In this document: piece by piece, positions 42,381 through 52,353 of the stretch
How the letters are laid out: each line of letters opens with the position of its first letter
Position numbering within the stretch: position 1 is the first letter of the stretch
The notes under the pieces: model-generated
The model's database searches: none
Told to the model about the DNA's origin: nothing
Seen by the model: only the letters and a program-made list of their open reading frames with translations
Source: an uncultured Corynebacterium sp.
Lineage (GTDB): Bacteria; Actinomycetota; Actinomycetes; Mycobacteriales; Mycobacteriaceae
Direction of reading: 5' to 3'
Length of the DNA: 57,403 nucleotides
Assembly: GCF_943914015.1 (NCBI RefSeq)
Contig: NZ_CALUAK010000002.1
Coordinates: forward strand, 1 to 57,403
Made by a program: the position numbers and the translations under genes

Positions 42381-43502
42381 CTATCGCTGGTCATTCTGGT
42401 TTTCTGTTGCGAGGGCTAGGTGCTCGCACACCCACGGGTACCCGATCCGCTCCTGCTCGATACGGGCGCACGCGCCTCCGGAGTGCTCGCGGAGAAACTC
42501 CAACGTGGAAAGCTCGTCGGGAGAAAGCAGCCTGCTTGGTACCGCGGTGGGTTGAGGCTCTTCCACGGCGAAGGGCAGGTGTTGATTGGCGGTATCCAGA
42601 TCCATGAGGACGGAGCGCACCTGCGGGATGTGGGCTCGAACCCGGGTGAGCATGGCAAACCCTGCGCTATCGAGGTCACTCCAGTACAACACAGGTTTGT
42701 ATGGCCCAATGAAGCCGAGCTTGTCAGTCACGGAGAAGCCGCCACCGTACACGGCGAGGGTGTTTGGCAACGGTGGCAGTGCGATGAACGTGGTGTAGTT
42801 TTCCACGATGATGACGCGCACAAAACCTGCGGGGACGCGCTCTAAATCATCGCTTTCCATCGAGAGATGGAAGAGCCCACCGAGTACCGGTACATTCACG
42901 TCGAGGCTCTTGAGCTCCACCATCGTTGGACGCGGGCGGAAAGTTCGCTTTCCAACAAGGGCCGTTACCAGCCCGCCGTGTTTCTCCAGCCACTTGGTGT
43001 CTACACCCGGAATCGGCAGCTCTCGTTGAAAGTAGGCAGACGCATTATGCGTCTTTAGCCATCTCACCACACCGTTGAACTGGGTGACTGTGAGATCGGA
43101 CCAGCATTCCCAGGAGCTCACCTTGCGGGCGAGAACGGGGATGGCATCTGGGATTTCGGTGCCACAGGCAATGGCGCAAGCAATCTCGTTCAGGCGTTGC
43201 CAGTGAGTAGTTTTCCCGGCTAGTCGGGCTGCCATGTCAGCGCTGGCGATATCCAACCGGGCGGGAACCGAGTATGTTCCGTAGAGCCCCAGCCGCTTAT
43301 TCACATACGTTGGCTCTGCCCAATGCGTATCCCAGCCTGTTTTCCACTCACGGAAGGCCGCACCACTGTCTGCTTCCACATCCCTTGCCGTCGGTGGCTG
43401 CAGGTTAAGCGAAAGCGGCGAGAAATCGCCTGCCAACCAGGATTGAAAGTTGTTGTTATAAAACGTGAGCGCGCGCTTACGGGCCCAGGCAACATCACGC
43501 AA
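42381..43502 (-). CDS. jetD: Wadjet nuclease subunit JetD (MksG-like)
   Basis: DUF3322/DUF2220 protein with a Toprim-like nuclease fold; it cleaves plasmid DNA after the loop-extruding JetABC complex has sensed a small circle. Visible are the N-terminal WARKRALTFYNNNFQSWL, an acidic VENYTTF (candidate catalytic Glu) and YWSDLDSAGFAML, the DxD motif. I choose the TTG at 43502: GGAGGCGG stands upstream and the family starts here; it overlaps jetC by 8 nt. 373 residues. A longer frame to 43577 lacks homology. Confidence 0.87.
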   Translation of the reverse strand: MRDVAWARKRALTFYNNNFQSWLAGDFSPLSLNLQPPTARDVEADSGAAFREWKTGWDTHWAEPTYVNKRLGLYGTYSVPARLDIASADMAARLAGKTTHWQRLNEIACAIACGTEIPDAIPVLARKVSSWECWSDLTVTQFNGVVRWLKTHNASAYFQRELPIPGVDTKWLEKHGGLVTALVGKRTFRPRPTMVELKSLDVNVPVLGGLFHLSMESDDLERVPAGFVRVIIVENYTTFIALPPLPNTLAVYGGGFSVTDKLGFIGPYKPVLYWSDLDSAGFAMLTRVRAHIPQVRSVLMDLDTANQHLPFAVEEPQPTAVPSRLLSPDELSTLEFLREHSGGACARIEQERIGYPWVCEHLALATENQNDQR

Positions 43503-46500
43503 GAGGCTCCGCCTCCTCGATGGTGAGGGACGATGTGGTTGATGCGCGCCGATCCTTGCACTCCACCATGAGGACACCGCCGATATAATCCTCCACCGGT
43601 TGCAGGAGCTTTTCCGGCGTGGCGAGGATCATGTGGAAACCAAATTGGTCGAAGACCTCCATCGAGGTGCGGGTGAAGTCCGCGTCGGCGCGGTCGAACG
43701 CCTCATCTAGGATGATCGTGCCGTAACGTGGGTAAACTTTGCCATCCACTTCGACGCGGGACTTGCGCGCCTTACTTGCGGATTCCCCCATTCCCGTGAG
43801 ACGGAAGCGGAGGGCCGCCGCGAGGCAGAAACTGGAGAGTTTTTGTGCTTGCCCGCCGGAGAGACCTTCCGCGGAGTCATACACCGCGCCACGGTTGCCA
43901 GTAGCATCAACCTCAACGCCATAAAACGCCACATGGAAGCGAGTATCGAGACGCATCTTGCGCTGGTTGGCGGTGGTGTTATCGGACACGACAATGTCAT
44001 CGATGACAGCAGACAAAGCCTCGAAACGCTCCTGCGCGCGGGACTCATCGTTTTCCAGGGTGCCATCGACCGCGCGGGCGAGCTTGTCCGAAAAGTCTCG
44101 GGCCAAGGCCGTCATTGATTCACGGACCTCAATCCGAAGTGTGCGCCCGGGGTAGAAATCCACCACGGCAAGCGACTGGTTGAGCTTGTCTATCTCGGTG
44201 CGGATGGCTTTCGCAGCTGAGGTGATCTCCTTGCGCAGGCGTTGTAGGTGGTGGTTGGTGTCCCCAAAGAGTTTCTTGCGGAAGTTGCTTTCAAAGGCAG
44301 GCAAATCGTCTCCTTCCAAACGGTCTAGCTCCGTGAGAAAATCGCCTACCGCAACCATCTCTGCTACGAGGTCACCCTGGCGCTCCGGCCACCTAACCAG
44401 GTAGCGGTCCATCGCGCCGCGAATGTTTGTTTCGGTGGAGGCGCACCGATCTACCGCCTGTTTTCGCTCCTTGTTGATCTGATTCTCCGCATCGCGAGTG
44501 ATCTGGTCGATGTTGTCGCGACGAACGGAGTGGGAGAAACTTCGAAGTCTAGCCTTCACACGGCTTTCCACCTCAGGACTTAATGGTTCCATGCCCTCGA
44601 GTGCGATGCGCAGCAACCTTATCTGATCTGAGGCAACTTTCACGTCCTTGCGCGCCACTCCGATCTTCTCGGTAAGTTCTTCCTTCTCCTTTTCTGCTTT
44701 CTTCTTCTCCGCATGAACCGACCGCAGCTCGCTTTCCAATCGGGCTAGCTCCTTATTGGAATCGACGAGCCGGTCGAGATCCTCCTGCGCGATGTTAAGG
44801 TTCCTCTGCGCACCGGCTTCATCGATCTCGGCAAAACTTTCAGTTTCCAAGACACGCTTGGCACTGGCCATCTGCTCGGCCTCGCGAGCTTCCGTTTGTT
44901 GCAGCTGATTTCTCGCGCTCTCCTCCGCCTCCAGCTTGGTGCGGGTGCGCTTTTGGCGCTCGATGAGAAGCTCGATGCGCTCCTCGTTATTCTCGTACAG
45001 CACCCAGCGGGAGCGATCATCTATGCGGGACCGATCGTCCTTGACGTGCCGCTGCTTATCATGGATCTGGCCTGCCATTGTCACCGCACGGTCGGCGCGA
45101 CGGAACTCGTCCGCGTTCTCCGCGCACAGGTGATCGAACCCCGAGGACAGACGGTATTGAATCCACCCCTCGAAACGACCGGGCTCGACGATGATCTTGG
45201 AACCCAATGTTCGTGCTGTAAATCGCGACGGGGAGTACCCTTCCAGCACGGTGTCGAAGTGGATGTAGGTGAGCTTGGTTCCCAGGTGCGTGGCATCCAC
45301 CGCGCGGACGACCTCACCGTAGTACTCGTCGGGAACAAGCAACGTGCGAGCAAATCCACCCATGACACGCTCGGCAGCAGGCTGCCACCTCACCTCGGCG
45401 GGATCGATGTGGATGAGGTCCGCGACAAACGGCAGTGCCTTTTCATCGATCCCCGTGATGTCACAGATCAGCCTGCGCGCCGCGAGGAGCCGCGCATCCA
45501 TGGATGAGGCGTATTTTTGCGCGGTGTCTAGCTCCTTCTTGGTCTGATCGAGTGTCTTTCTAAGTTCGAGCAGCCGCGAAAGTATTTCATCGTAGCGCTT
45601 GGCGTTGGTAGCTTTGTGGTCTGTTAGGACGGCAATTTCGTCTTGCAATTGGCCACGCAAGTTGATGAAATCCTCGTTATTCGCGGGCCGCACCGTGGTG
45701 AGATCCGAGAGGAAGGCGTGGAATTGCGCCGAGTTCTTTTGTACTCGCCCCAGCTCTGCCTTCAGTTCCTTCGCCCGGAGTTTCGCCTGCGCGATTCCTG
45801 CACCCTGCTGCCCGTTGATGGCCAAGTTGAGCCCCTGTTCCCGGGCACCTAGTTCCTCTATGCGGTTTTTCACCTGCGCGAGTGCGGAGGTGGCTTCATC
45901 GAAGATGGATTGGCTTTCCTGCAAAGCAGACTGCTCGAATTGCAGCCGGCGCTTGGCGGTGTAGGTGGGAATGGCAGCGAACTCTAGATTGAGAGCGTCG
46001 ATGGCAGCGAGAAGCTCGTCGCGCTTTGCCGCGTTTGCTCGGAGCGGACGCAAGGCCTCGATCTGCTCGCGGGCCTTCACCACGGTGGCGTAGGCGGTTT
46101 TGAGTTGCACGAAGTTCTCGGCTGCCGAATCGGCGATACCGAAGGTGGGTGGCTCCGGCAGCATGAATTCGCGGATGAGCTGGTTGAGATCTCCAAGCGT
46201 TTTGGCCGATTGGGTACGCTGCAGGAGCTCGAGAGCCTTATCGTCGGCGATTCCCAACTGGCGACGCAAAGCCGCGGTGAACGGAGCGTGGTTGCGGTTC
46301 ATGGCAATGCACTCGGGGAACAGTTTCTTCGCGGTCGCCTCCTGCGCCTGGTCGTGACCTAGCGGTTCGCACTCCTTGAGATCCACAAACCCCGGCAAAA
46401 GAAGGAAGCGGTTCTTGATGTCTGCAGGCGTGGATGCTTTGGCGGACAGGCACATGATGCGGATGGCCGTGAACTCGGTGCCGTTAGAATCACTGAAGTG

Positions 46501-46848
46501 CAACCCCACGCCACTCCAGATGGCACCGGGGCGCAGGTAGGAGCGGGTAACATCATCGAGTTCCGCATCGTGTTCCTTTTGCCATGCGCCGCGACAATAG
46601 GTGACGAGGTCGCGGCCGGACTTCTTCCCGGATTCGGTTGCTGCGGCGTTGAAACGGGGACGTCCGGAGGGACCTAGGATGGTGCTCACTGCGTCGATAA
46701 GCGTGGACTTGCCGGAACCAGAGGGACCAAAGACGAGAAACCCCTCGCGGGCTACGTGGACCGTGTGGAGGCCGCTAAAGGTGCCCCAATTGTGCACCTG
46801 GAGGGTGGTGAGGCGCAATTGGCCTGGGACGATCGGCTGTTTACTCAT
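43495..46848 (-). CDS. jetC: Wadjet SMC-like ATPase JetC (MksB-like)
   Basis: Condensin-like motor of the anti-plasmid system, 1117 residues. Walker A is VFGPSGSGKST (39-49), long coiled-coil regions fill the middle (around 290-480 and 620-860) around a hinge near 500-590, and the C-terminal head has GLSGGQAQKLSSF (about 996) and Walker B TIILDEAFDRAD (about 1047). It overlaps jetB by 8 nt and jetD by 8 nt. Length and order fit type I Wadjet. Confidence 0.92.
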   Translation of the reverse strand: MSKQPIVPGQLRLTTLQVHNWGTFSGLHTVHVAREGFLVFGPSGSGKSTLIDAVSTILGPSGRPRFNAAATESGKKSGRDLVTYCRGAWQKEHDAELDDVTRSYLRPGAIWSGVGLHFSDSNGTEFTAIRIMCLSAKASTPADIKNRFLLLPGFVDLKECEPLGHDQAQEATAKKLFPECIAMNRNHAPFTAALRRQLGIADDKALELLQRTQSAKTLGDLNQLIREFMLPEPPTFGIADSAAENFVQLKTAYATVVKAREQIEALRPLRANAAKRDELLAAIDALNLEFAAIPTYTAKRRLQFEQSALQESQSIFDEATSALAQVKNRIEELGAREQGLNLAINGQQGAGIAQAKLRAKELKAELGRVQKNSAQFHAFLSDLTTVRPANNEDFINLRGQLQDEIAVLTDHKATNAKRYDEILSRLLELRKTLDQTKKELDTAQKYASSMDARLLAARRLICDITGIDEKALPFVADLIHIDPAEVRWQPAAERVMGGFARTLLVPDEYYGEVVRAVDATHLGTKLTYIHFDTVLEGYSPSRFTARTLGSKIIVEPGRFEGWIQYRLSSGFDHLCAENADEFRRADRAVTMAGQIHDKQRHVKDDRSRIDDRSRWVLYENNEERIELLIERQKRTRTKLEAEESARNQLQQTEAREAEQMASAKRVLETESFAEIDEAGAQRNLNIAQEDLDRLVDSNKELARLESELRSVHAEKKKAEKEKEELTEKIGVARKDVKVASDQIRLLRIALEGMEPLSPEVESRVKARLRSFSHSVRRDNIDQITRDAENQINKERKQAVDRCASTETNIRGAMDRYLVRWPERQGDLVAEMVAVGDFLTELDRLEGDDLPAFESNFRKKLFGDTNHHLQRLRKEITSAAKAIRTEIDKLNQSLAVVDFYPGRTLRIEVRESMTALARDFSDKLARAVDGTLENDESRAQERFEALSAVIDDIVVSDNTTANQRKMRLDTRFHVAFYGVEVDATGNRGAVYDSAEGLSGGQAQKLSSFCLAAALRFRLTGMGESASKARKSRVEVDGKVYPRYGTIILDEAFDRADADFTRTSMEVFDQFGFHMILATPEKLLQPVEDYIGGVLMVECKDRRASTTSSLTIEEAEPLA

Positions 46849-47443
46849 CGGTATCCTCCAGCATTTCTTCGAAGCTCCTCGTGACGGCCTTGATCTCGTC
46901 GCTGGAGAACACGACGCGCAACACCTGCGACACCTCGAAGCGGTTGGGCGTGGGTGTAGGCGCCACGACTTTTGATTTCACCAGGTTATTCCAGGCGGAA
47001 TCGAAGTTCTTTGCCTGCTTGGTGTGGTCGGTGCCCTGCGCGGTTTGGTAAGGCGCTGTAGCCTCGAACACCTCGGTCTTATCGACGATCGTACGCTCGT
47101 TGGGGTTCGCCTTTGCTAGCTGCCTGCGCAGGTGGAGAATCGTGATGGTCTCCACAAAGTTGAGAGGCTTCGCGCGCAGGAGCTTGCGCATTCCTTCCAG
47201 ATCTGTGTCCCACACCTTGGTGTAGGCGATGCCCGCCGTGTCATCCACGATGAGCGTGAGAAAAAAGTTGTCCAGCTGGGAGGCTATTTCTTTCCGGGAT
47301 TCGCTGATTACTTGAAAATCCTCCGCGTCTGCGGAATTAGACGCGGAGACAAACGGCCCCTTGATGAGCTTCACCAGCGCCCGACGCTGCGCCAGGGTGA
47401 GGGTGCCCGTGTCAAAATCACTAAGCTTGGTATCGTCAGCCAT
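46841..47443 (-). CDS. jetB: Wadjet kite subunit JetB (MksE-like)
   Basis: A 200-residue DUF4194 protein, the winged-helix subunit that bridges JetA and JetC. The ATG at 47443 is chosen because GGAGGAA lies just upstream; an earlier start codon at 47455 is in the ribosome site's place. Its start overlaps jetA by 8 nt and its end overlaps jetC by 8 nt, giving equal stoichiometric coupling through the operon. Confidence 0.88.
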   Translation of the reverse strand: MADDTKLSDFDTGTLTLAQRRALVKLIKGPFVSASNSADAEDFQVISESRKEIASQLDNFFLTLIVDDTAGIAYTKVWDTDLEGMRKLLRAKPLNFVETITILHLRRQLAKANPNERTIVDKTEVFEATAPYQTAQGTDHTKQAKNFDSAWNNLVKSKVVAPTPTPNRFEVSQVLRVVFSSDEIKAVTRSFEEMLEDTDE

Positions 47444-48941
47444 GGCTTCCTCCAAAGATGCGGGAACGGTACGTATCTGAAATCTGATCGGTGAAAACGC
47501 ACCGATTTACGCGGGCTTGCCTCGCTTTACCTGTGCCCGAGTTCCACCTGACAAGCTCGGTTCCATTGGCGCGCTCCCCGTGGCGCACGCCCAGCTTGAT
47601 AAGCCCCACCACGCTGGCGAGGCCTTGCGTAGCGGGACGAGACTCAAGCACCTCCCCGATGGTCGCAACACCCCGCTCCCCCACCACGGCGTTCACGTTA
47701 GCGGTGAGCTCCTGCCAATCAATCTCCGTCTCTCGGATACGCGCGAGCAGAGCCTCCACATCGATGGACCCGGTCTCGGCCGTGACAAGGTCCTCCTCGA
47801 TCCGATAATCTGCCGGGTCATACAGCTGCCACGAGGAGATCGACTGCGGTTGCCTGGCCGTGAGCTCCAGCTCCACACCGATTCTCGCGCTGCCGGCGAT
47901 GCCCTGTTTACCCACTTTCATGGCGAGGTTCTGTGCCTCGTTGATGGCGGTGATGAGCGCCTGCTGTGACTCTGCCTCCCGCGACTGCACGAACCTGCGC
48001 AAAGAGCGCGACAGCCCCGTCATCGAGTCATGTACCTGGCCGGAAGATTCATCGAGGGTGCGCATGAGCCCACGCAGCTCCTCACGTTCTTCCATTGATA
48101 ACTTGGCCGCAAAATCACGGGACATGATGGCATCGATGACCGCATCAATTTGTGCGGAGCGCTCGCTATTGAGAAACACCTCGTAGAACCCGCGGAAGGC
48201 ACGACCTGCTTCCGAATCCTCGATGAGGTCGACCCCACGGAACACACTGTTCAGCACCTCACCGGCGTTGACTTCAGATTCCACGATGGATTCCCGCAGC
48301 TCGCTGTCCACCTTCTCCACGTCGGTGCGCATACGCGCGAAGTCCGTGGGCAGCCCCCGTGCCAGGGTCAAGACTTCCCGCGCCCGTTCCAGCGCCTCGT
48401 TCTCCGAAACGACGTTTACACCGCGTTCCCTAATGGCAGCAATGCGTGCATCGATTCTCTCCCGTTGCGCCTCCAGGCGGGCGATCGCAGCTTGCTCGTC
48501 GGGGTCGGTATCCGCAGCGAGATCGGTGAGGCTGGAGTACACAATTCCCAGCCGTGAGCCCGTGACAACCCGCTGTGGCGCGACAAGTTCCTCCACGTAC
48601 TCAAGGGCGACGTGCGCGTTGGAGGACAGCTCGTAAAATTCTTCCGTTTCCCCCTGTGGGCTGCGTCGCACGAGGTAGCCGGCCTTCACCCAGTCGCCCA
48701 CATAGGCTGCGGCTGATTTGGGCAGTTCCATCTTCGTCTGTTCGCGGATCTCCAACAGCATGGAATCGACCTGCATCAAAAGCTCACTTCCCGCCAAAGT
48801 GCGGTTATCGCCATGGAACGCCTCTTCAAGCACCGCAAGTATCGCCGGCGCGTTGGTTGCCGCCAGCAGCGACCAGGCCGGGGATTCTTCCCGCACCCGC
48901 CCCAGCTTCAAAGCATCGGCCACCGCCATCACACGACTCAT
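47436..48941 (-). CDS. jetA: Wadjet kleisin subunit JetA (MksF-like)
   Basis: A 501-residue DUF3375 protein, the kleisin that closes the ring of the JetABC complex. It is mostly helical with the family N-terminus SPAWSLLAATNAPAILAVLEEAF and a central segment ELRGLMRTLDESSG. First gene of jetABCD; a palindrome 70-87 nt upstream overlaps a possible -10 box. The complex is cytosolic and acts on small circular DNA. Confidence 0.9.
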   Translation of the reverse strand: MSRVMAVADALKLGRVREESPAWSLLAATNAPAILAVLEEAFHGDNRTLAGSELLMQVDSMLLEIREQTKMELPKSAAAYVGDWVKAGYLVRRSPQGETEEFYELSSNAHVALEYVEELVAPQRVVTGSRLGIVYSSLTDLAADTDPDEQAAIARLEAQRERIDARIAAIRERGVNVVSENEALERAREVLTLARGLPTDFARMRTDVEKVDSELRESIVESEVNAGEVLNSVFRGVDLIEDSEAGRAFRGFYEVFLNSERSAQIDAVIDAIMSRDFAAKLSMEEREELRGLMRTLDESSGQVHDSMTGLSRSLRRFVQSREAESQQALITAINEAQNLAMKVGKQGIAGSARIGVELELTARQPQSISSWQLYDPADYRIEEDLVTAETGSIDVEALLARIRETEIDWQELTANVNAVVGERGVATIGEVLESRPATQGLASVVGLIKLGVRHGERANGTELVRWNSGTGKARQARVNRCVFTDQISDTYRSRIFGGSHG

Positions 48942-49010
48942 GATTTCAACTTAGCAAGACGCAGGCATGCAGGGAGCGGAGTTAAGAAAGATGAGCGCAA
49001 CTCCCCTCCC

Positions 49011-49028
49011 ATTATCTGATGAGATAAT
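49011..49028. promoter_or_regulatory. Palindrome upstream of jetA
   Basis: ATTATCT-GATG-AGATAAT, perfect 7-bp arms. On the minus strand its right arm supplies a GATAAT -10-like box about 70 nt before the jetA ATG. It lies in an AT-rich 251-nt gap (48942-49192) in which I see no gene. Confidence 0.5.
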
Positions 49029-49192
49029 CCTGAAGAGCTAAACTCCGGCAACAAGTACATAGCCCAGTGATCACCACCAAATCATCACCCTGATTTAGTT
49101 ACCAACCGATCACACGAGAACTAACCACAGAGCTTAAGGGCTGATTTACCAATACCTAGCTTTCGACATCCGCTTTCCGGAGATGCATACCG

Positions 49193-52100
49193 CTACAGAA
49201 GTTGGGATTCTGATTCTACTTCAATATCAATTTGATTCTTTTTAGCCTGATAACGGAGTTCGAGGTAAACAAGATCGGATATCTCCTTGATGATCTGGTC
49301 TTTTCTGTAGGCGCTTTCGAAGAACTTGTCCATGATTAGGCTCTGGGCATCTTGATGGTCCAACACGGCGTTAGTGACAGCATTCTCAATTGTTTGCGAC
49401 TCCCGGAATTGCTCCTTAGTGTTCGCCTTGACCTGATCCTGGATTTCATCGTTTTGCACAAGGATAGTGACCACGCCTTGCACCCACGAGTCCACGGAGC
49501 TCGGGTCGAAGTCTTCGTCTTCAAAGAGCGTATTAATGTTTTCCAGGATTTCTCGCCAAGCTACCATGTGTGGATCACGCGAATGTCCACCACCAACCCC
49601 CATAGGCTTGAGCTTTTCTCCATCGCCCATGAGCGGTATGGCGCCCTCACTCTTTCGAGTTTGTTTAATGTGAGTCAACTCAATGCTGGTGAAATCGATT
49701 TCCTCGGGAGTTTGGCGTCCGGTTAAGCGGGGCTTAAGCAGGCGAAGGAAAAGCGCCAGTTTTTCAAGATCGGTGTCCTGATAGTCAATGATCTGAGACA
49801 AGAAATCATAGAGTCGTACAAAGGAGCCGACATCTTTGCGGAACAGATCAAGCTCATCAAGTTCGGCTTTGTTGTGATCCATGCTCCCAGCAACATAGCG
49901 GTCATTGAACCTGTCTGCCGCTCGTTTCAGCGGAGCGGTGTGCTTCCCGTGCGCCTTGTCGATGATGAATGCCTGGGCAAACGCCTCTACTTCATCCCGG
50001 GTGTATATTTCTGCAATTTCCAGCTTTCTCGCTAGATCGTGCACAAGATCGGGGTCAGTAGTTTCGATGATCTCAGCGGTTCGGTAATAAGGCAGGAACG
50101 ACTGCAGAATAGTGTCCGCGTCGTTGACGAAATCCAGGATGAAGGTAGTGTCCTTCCCCAAAGAAGGCAAGGTGCGGTTGAGCCGGGACAGGGTCTGGAC
50201 CGCCTCAATGCCATCAAGGCGCTTGTCCACATACATCGCGCACAGCAGCTGCTGATCGAAGCCGGTTTGGTATTTGTTTGCCACGATCAACACTTGGTAT
50301 TGGTCGCCTGCGAAGGCCTGCGGGATACTTCGCCCGCGCAAGCCGGGATTCATATTGGCCTCAGTATACGGCTCTTGCACTCCGGGCACCGTGCCCTCAA
50401 TTTGCTCGTCGGTCAAACTCCCGGAGAAAGCGACCAGGGTGCCGAGCTCGTAATCATGCTTTGCAATGTAGGAATCAATCGCCATTTTGTATTTCAGTGC
50501 TGCCACACGGCTCGATGTAACCACCATCGCCTTGGCATTTCCGTCGAGCAGACGGGCAACATTTTCACGGAAATGTTCGACGATGATCTGTACCTTCTGG
50601 GCAATGTTCGTGGGGTGAAGTCTCACCCAGCGCATCAGGCCTTTCGTCGCAGTGCTCTCATCTACCAGTTCGTCCTCGCCCGCGTTTTCGCCGGCCCTTT
50701 GTGCGAGTTGGAAAGCAGTCTTGTACGTGGTGTAGTTGCGCAGCACGTCCAGGATGAAGCCTTCTTCGATGGCCTGCTGCATGGTGTACACATGGAAAGG
50801 CAACGGCTTACCGTCCGGACCGGGACGTCCGAACATTTCTAGAGTCTTTCCCTTCGGAGTTGCGGTAAAAGCGTAGAAGGAGACATTGTGGGTATTTGCC
50901 CGTGCTGTCATCTCTGCAGCAAGCACATCCTCTACACTGACCTCGCCGCCTTCCTCGAGAGCTTCTACCTCTGCTTGGGACAGCACTTGACGTAGCTTCT
51001 GCGCGCTCGTCCCGGTCTGAGAAGAGTGTGCTTCGTCCGCAATCACCGCGAACTTTCGATCAGCGAGCCCGCCCTGCTCAGCAAGGGTGTCAAGCACAAA
51101 CGGGAATGTCTGTAACGTGACAATGATGATTAATTTGCCACTAGTAAGCTCTTTGGCGAGTAACGCAGATTTGGAAGAAGCTGAGGCTTTTCTCACCTCG
51201 TCTGCGTTGATGGTGCCAACAACTCCCTTTGTCCCCTCGATAGACTTGATAGCCTTCTGGAGTTGATCATCAAGCACGGTTCGGTCAGTGACCACAACGA
51301 CTGAGTCGAACGTTTTCGTGTTGTCACTGTTGTGCAGGTTGGCCAGCCCGTGTGCTAACCACGCAATCGAATTTGTCTTGCCTGATCCTGCAGAGTGCTG
51401 AATCAGGTACCTCTGACCCGGCCCTTCCTGTTGAGTGGCCTCCAACAAATTTGTTACGGCCTCCCACTGGTGAAAACGCGGGAAGATAATTTGCTTGCTG
51501 CGTTCGCGGGCACCTGTAACCGGATCAACCTTCTCGATGATCTGCAGATTTACAAATCTCTCCAGAATCTGCAACCAATTGTCACGCTGAAGCACTCGCT
51601 CCCACAGGTACGAAGTCGCAGCGCCATGCGGGTTCACAGGGTTACCCGCACCGCCGTTGTTCCCGATGTTGAACGGCAAGAACACAGTATTTGCGCCGTC
51701 GAGTTTCGTGGTCATCTGGATCTCGTCGTTTGATACCGCAAAGTGCACTAGCGCTCGGGAACCGAACTTTAGCAGGGGCTCACCTTGTGGTATCCGATCT
51801 TTGCGATACTGGCGTACTGCGTCATCAACGCACTGGGTGTTATCGGTCTTCAGTTCAGCTGTTGCGACAGGTAATCCATTGACGAAGAACACCAAATCAA
51901 TAGCATCTTTCGGGTGCTTCTTGGAGTGATGGACCTGCCGTACCACTCGCAACCGGTTGCTTTCGTAATTGCGCTGCGCGACTGGGTTCATAGATGTCGC
52001 AGGCTTGAACGCGCACATATCGAACTTAGCCGGCGTCTTCCGGAATCCGCCACGCAGCACTGAGAGCATTCCGCCACCATGCTCGAGGGGCTGATCAAGG

Positions 52101-52342
52101 GTTTTTACGAGGCGATCAAGAATCAGACTCTTTACAGAGTTCACTTCCGGCGGCGAGAAATCCTCGGAAATAACACGCGCCCATTGATCAGACTGTGTTG
52201 TCTGCAACCAAGCAAACACATCCTCTGGTATAAGCGCCAACTCCTGGTCATAGCCAGCAAAGCCTTCCTCATAAAGCCATCCATGCGCACCAAGGTACGA
52301 GCAGATCTCAGTCTCGAAACTCTTCTCGTGCTGAACACCCAT
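49193..52342 (-). CDS. hsdR: Type I restriction enzyme motor/nuclease subunit
   Basis: The 1049-residue R subunit translocates and cuts unmodified DNA with HsdS and HsdM. An N-terminal nuclease domain (VATAELKTDN) precedes the helicase core with Walker A HSAGSGKTNS (about residue 318) and DEAH in VIADEAHSSQTG (about 437), then helicase motifs V-VI (NKYQTGFDQ, SRLNR). ATG at 52342 is preferred over GTG at 52345, with AGGAG 7 nt before it. It begins 11 nt after hsdS. Base composition is more AT-rich than the flanks. Confidence 0.94.
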   Translation of the reverse strand: MGVQHEKSFETEICSYLGAHGWLYEEGFAGYDQELALIPEDVFAWLQTTQSDQWARVISEDFSPPEVNSVKSLILDRLVKTLDQPLEHGGGMLSVLRGGFRKTPAKFDMCAFKPATSMNPVAQRNYESNRLRVVRQVHHSKKHPKDAIDLVFFVNGLPVATAELKTDNTQCVDDAVRQYRKDRIPQGEPLLKFGSRALVHFAVSNDEIQMTTKLDGANTVFLPFNIGNNGGAGNPVNPHGAATSYLWERVLQRDNWLQILERFVNLQIIEKVDPVTGARERSKQIIFPRFHQWEAVTNLLEATQQEGPGQRYLIQHSAGSGKTNSIAWLAHGLANLHNSDNTKTFDSVVVVTDRTVLDDQLQKAIKSIEGTKGVVGTINADEVRKASASSKSALLAKELTSGKLIIIVTLQTFPFVLDTLAEQGGLADRKFAVIADEAHSSQTGTSAQKLRQVLSQAEVEALEEGGEVSVEDVLAAEMTARANTHNVSFYAFTATPKGKTLEMFGRPGPDGKPLPFHVYTMQQAIEEGFILDVLRNYTTYKTAFQLAQRAGENAGEDELVDESTATKGLMRWVRLHPTNIAQKVQIIVEHFRENVARLLDGNAKAMVVTSSRVAALKYKMAIDSYIAKHDYELGTLVAFSGSLTDEQIEGTVPGVQEPYTEANMNPGLRGRSIPQAFAGDQYQVLIVANKYQTGFDQQLLCAMYVDKRLDGIEAVQTLSRLNRTLPSLGKDTTFILDFVNDADTILQSFLPYYRTAEIIETTDPDLVHDLARKLEIAEIYTRDEVEAFAQAFIIDKAHGKHTAPLKRAADRFNDRYVAGSMDHNKAELDELDLFRKDVGSFVRLYDFLSQIIDYQDTDLEKLALFLRLLKPRLTGRQTPEEIDFTSIELTHIKQTRKSEGAIPLMGDGEKLKPMGVGGGHSRDPHMVAWREILENINTLFEDEDFDPSSVDSWVQGVVTILVQNDEIQDQVKANTKEQFRESQTIENAVTNAVLDHQDAQSLIMDKFFESAYRKDQIIKEISDLVYLELRYQAKKNQIDIEVESESQLL

Positions 52343-52353
52343 CACAGTTCTCC

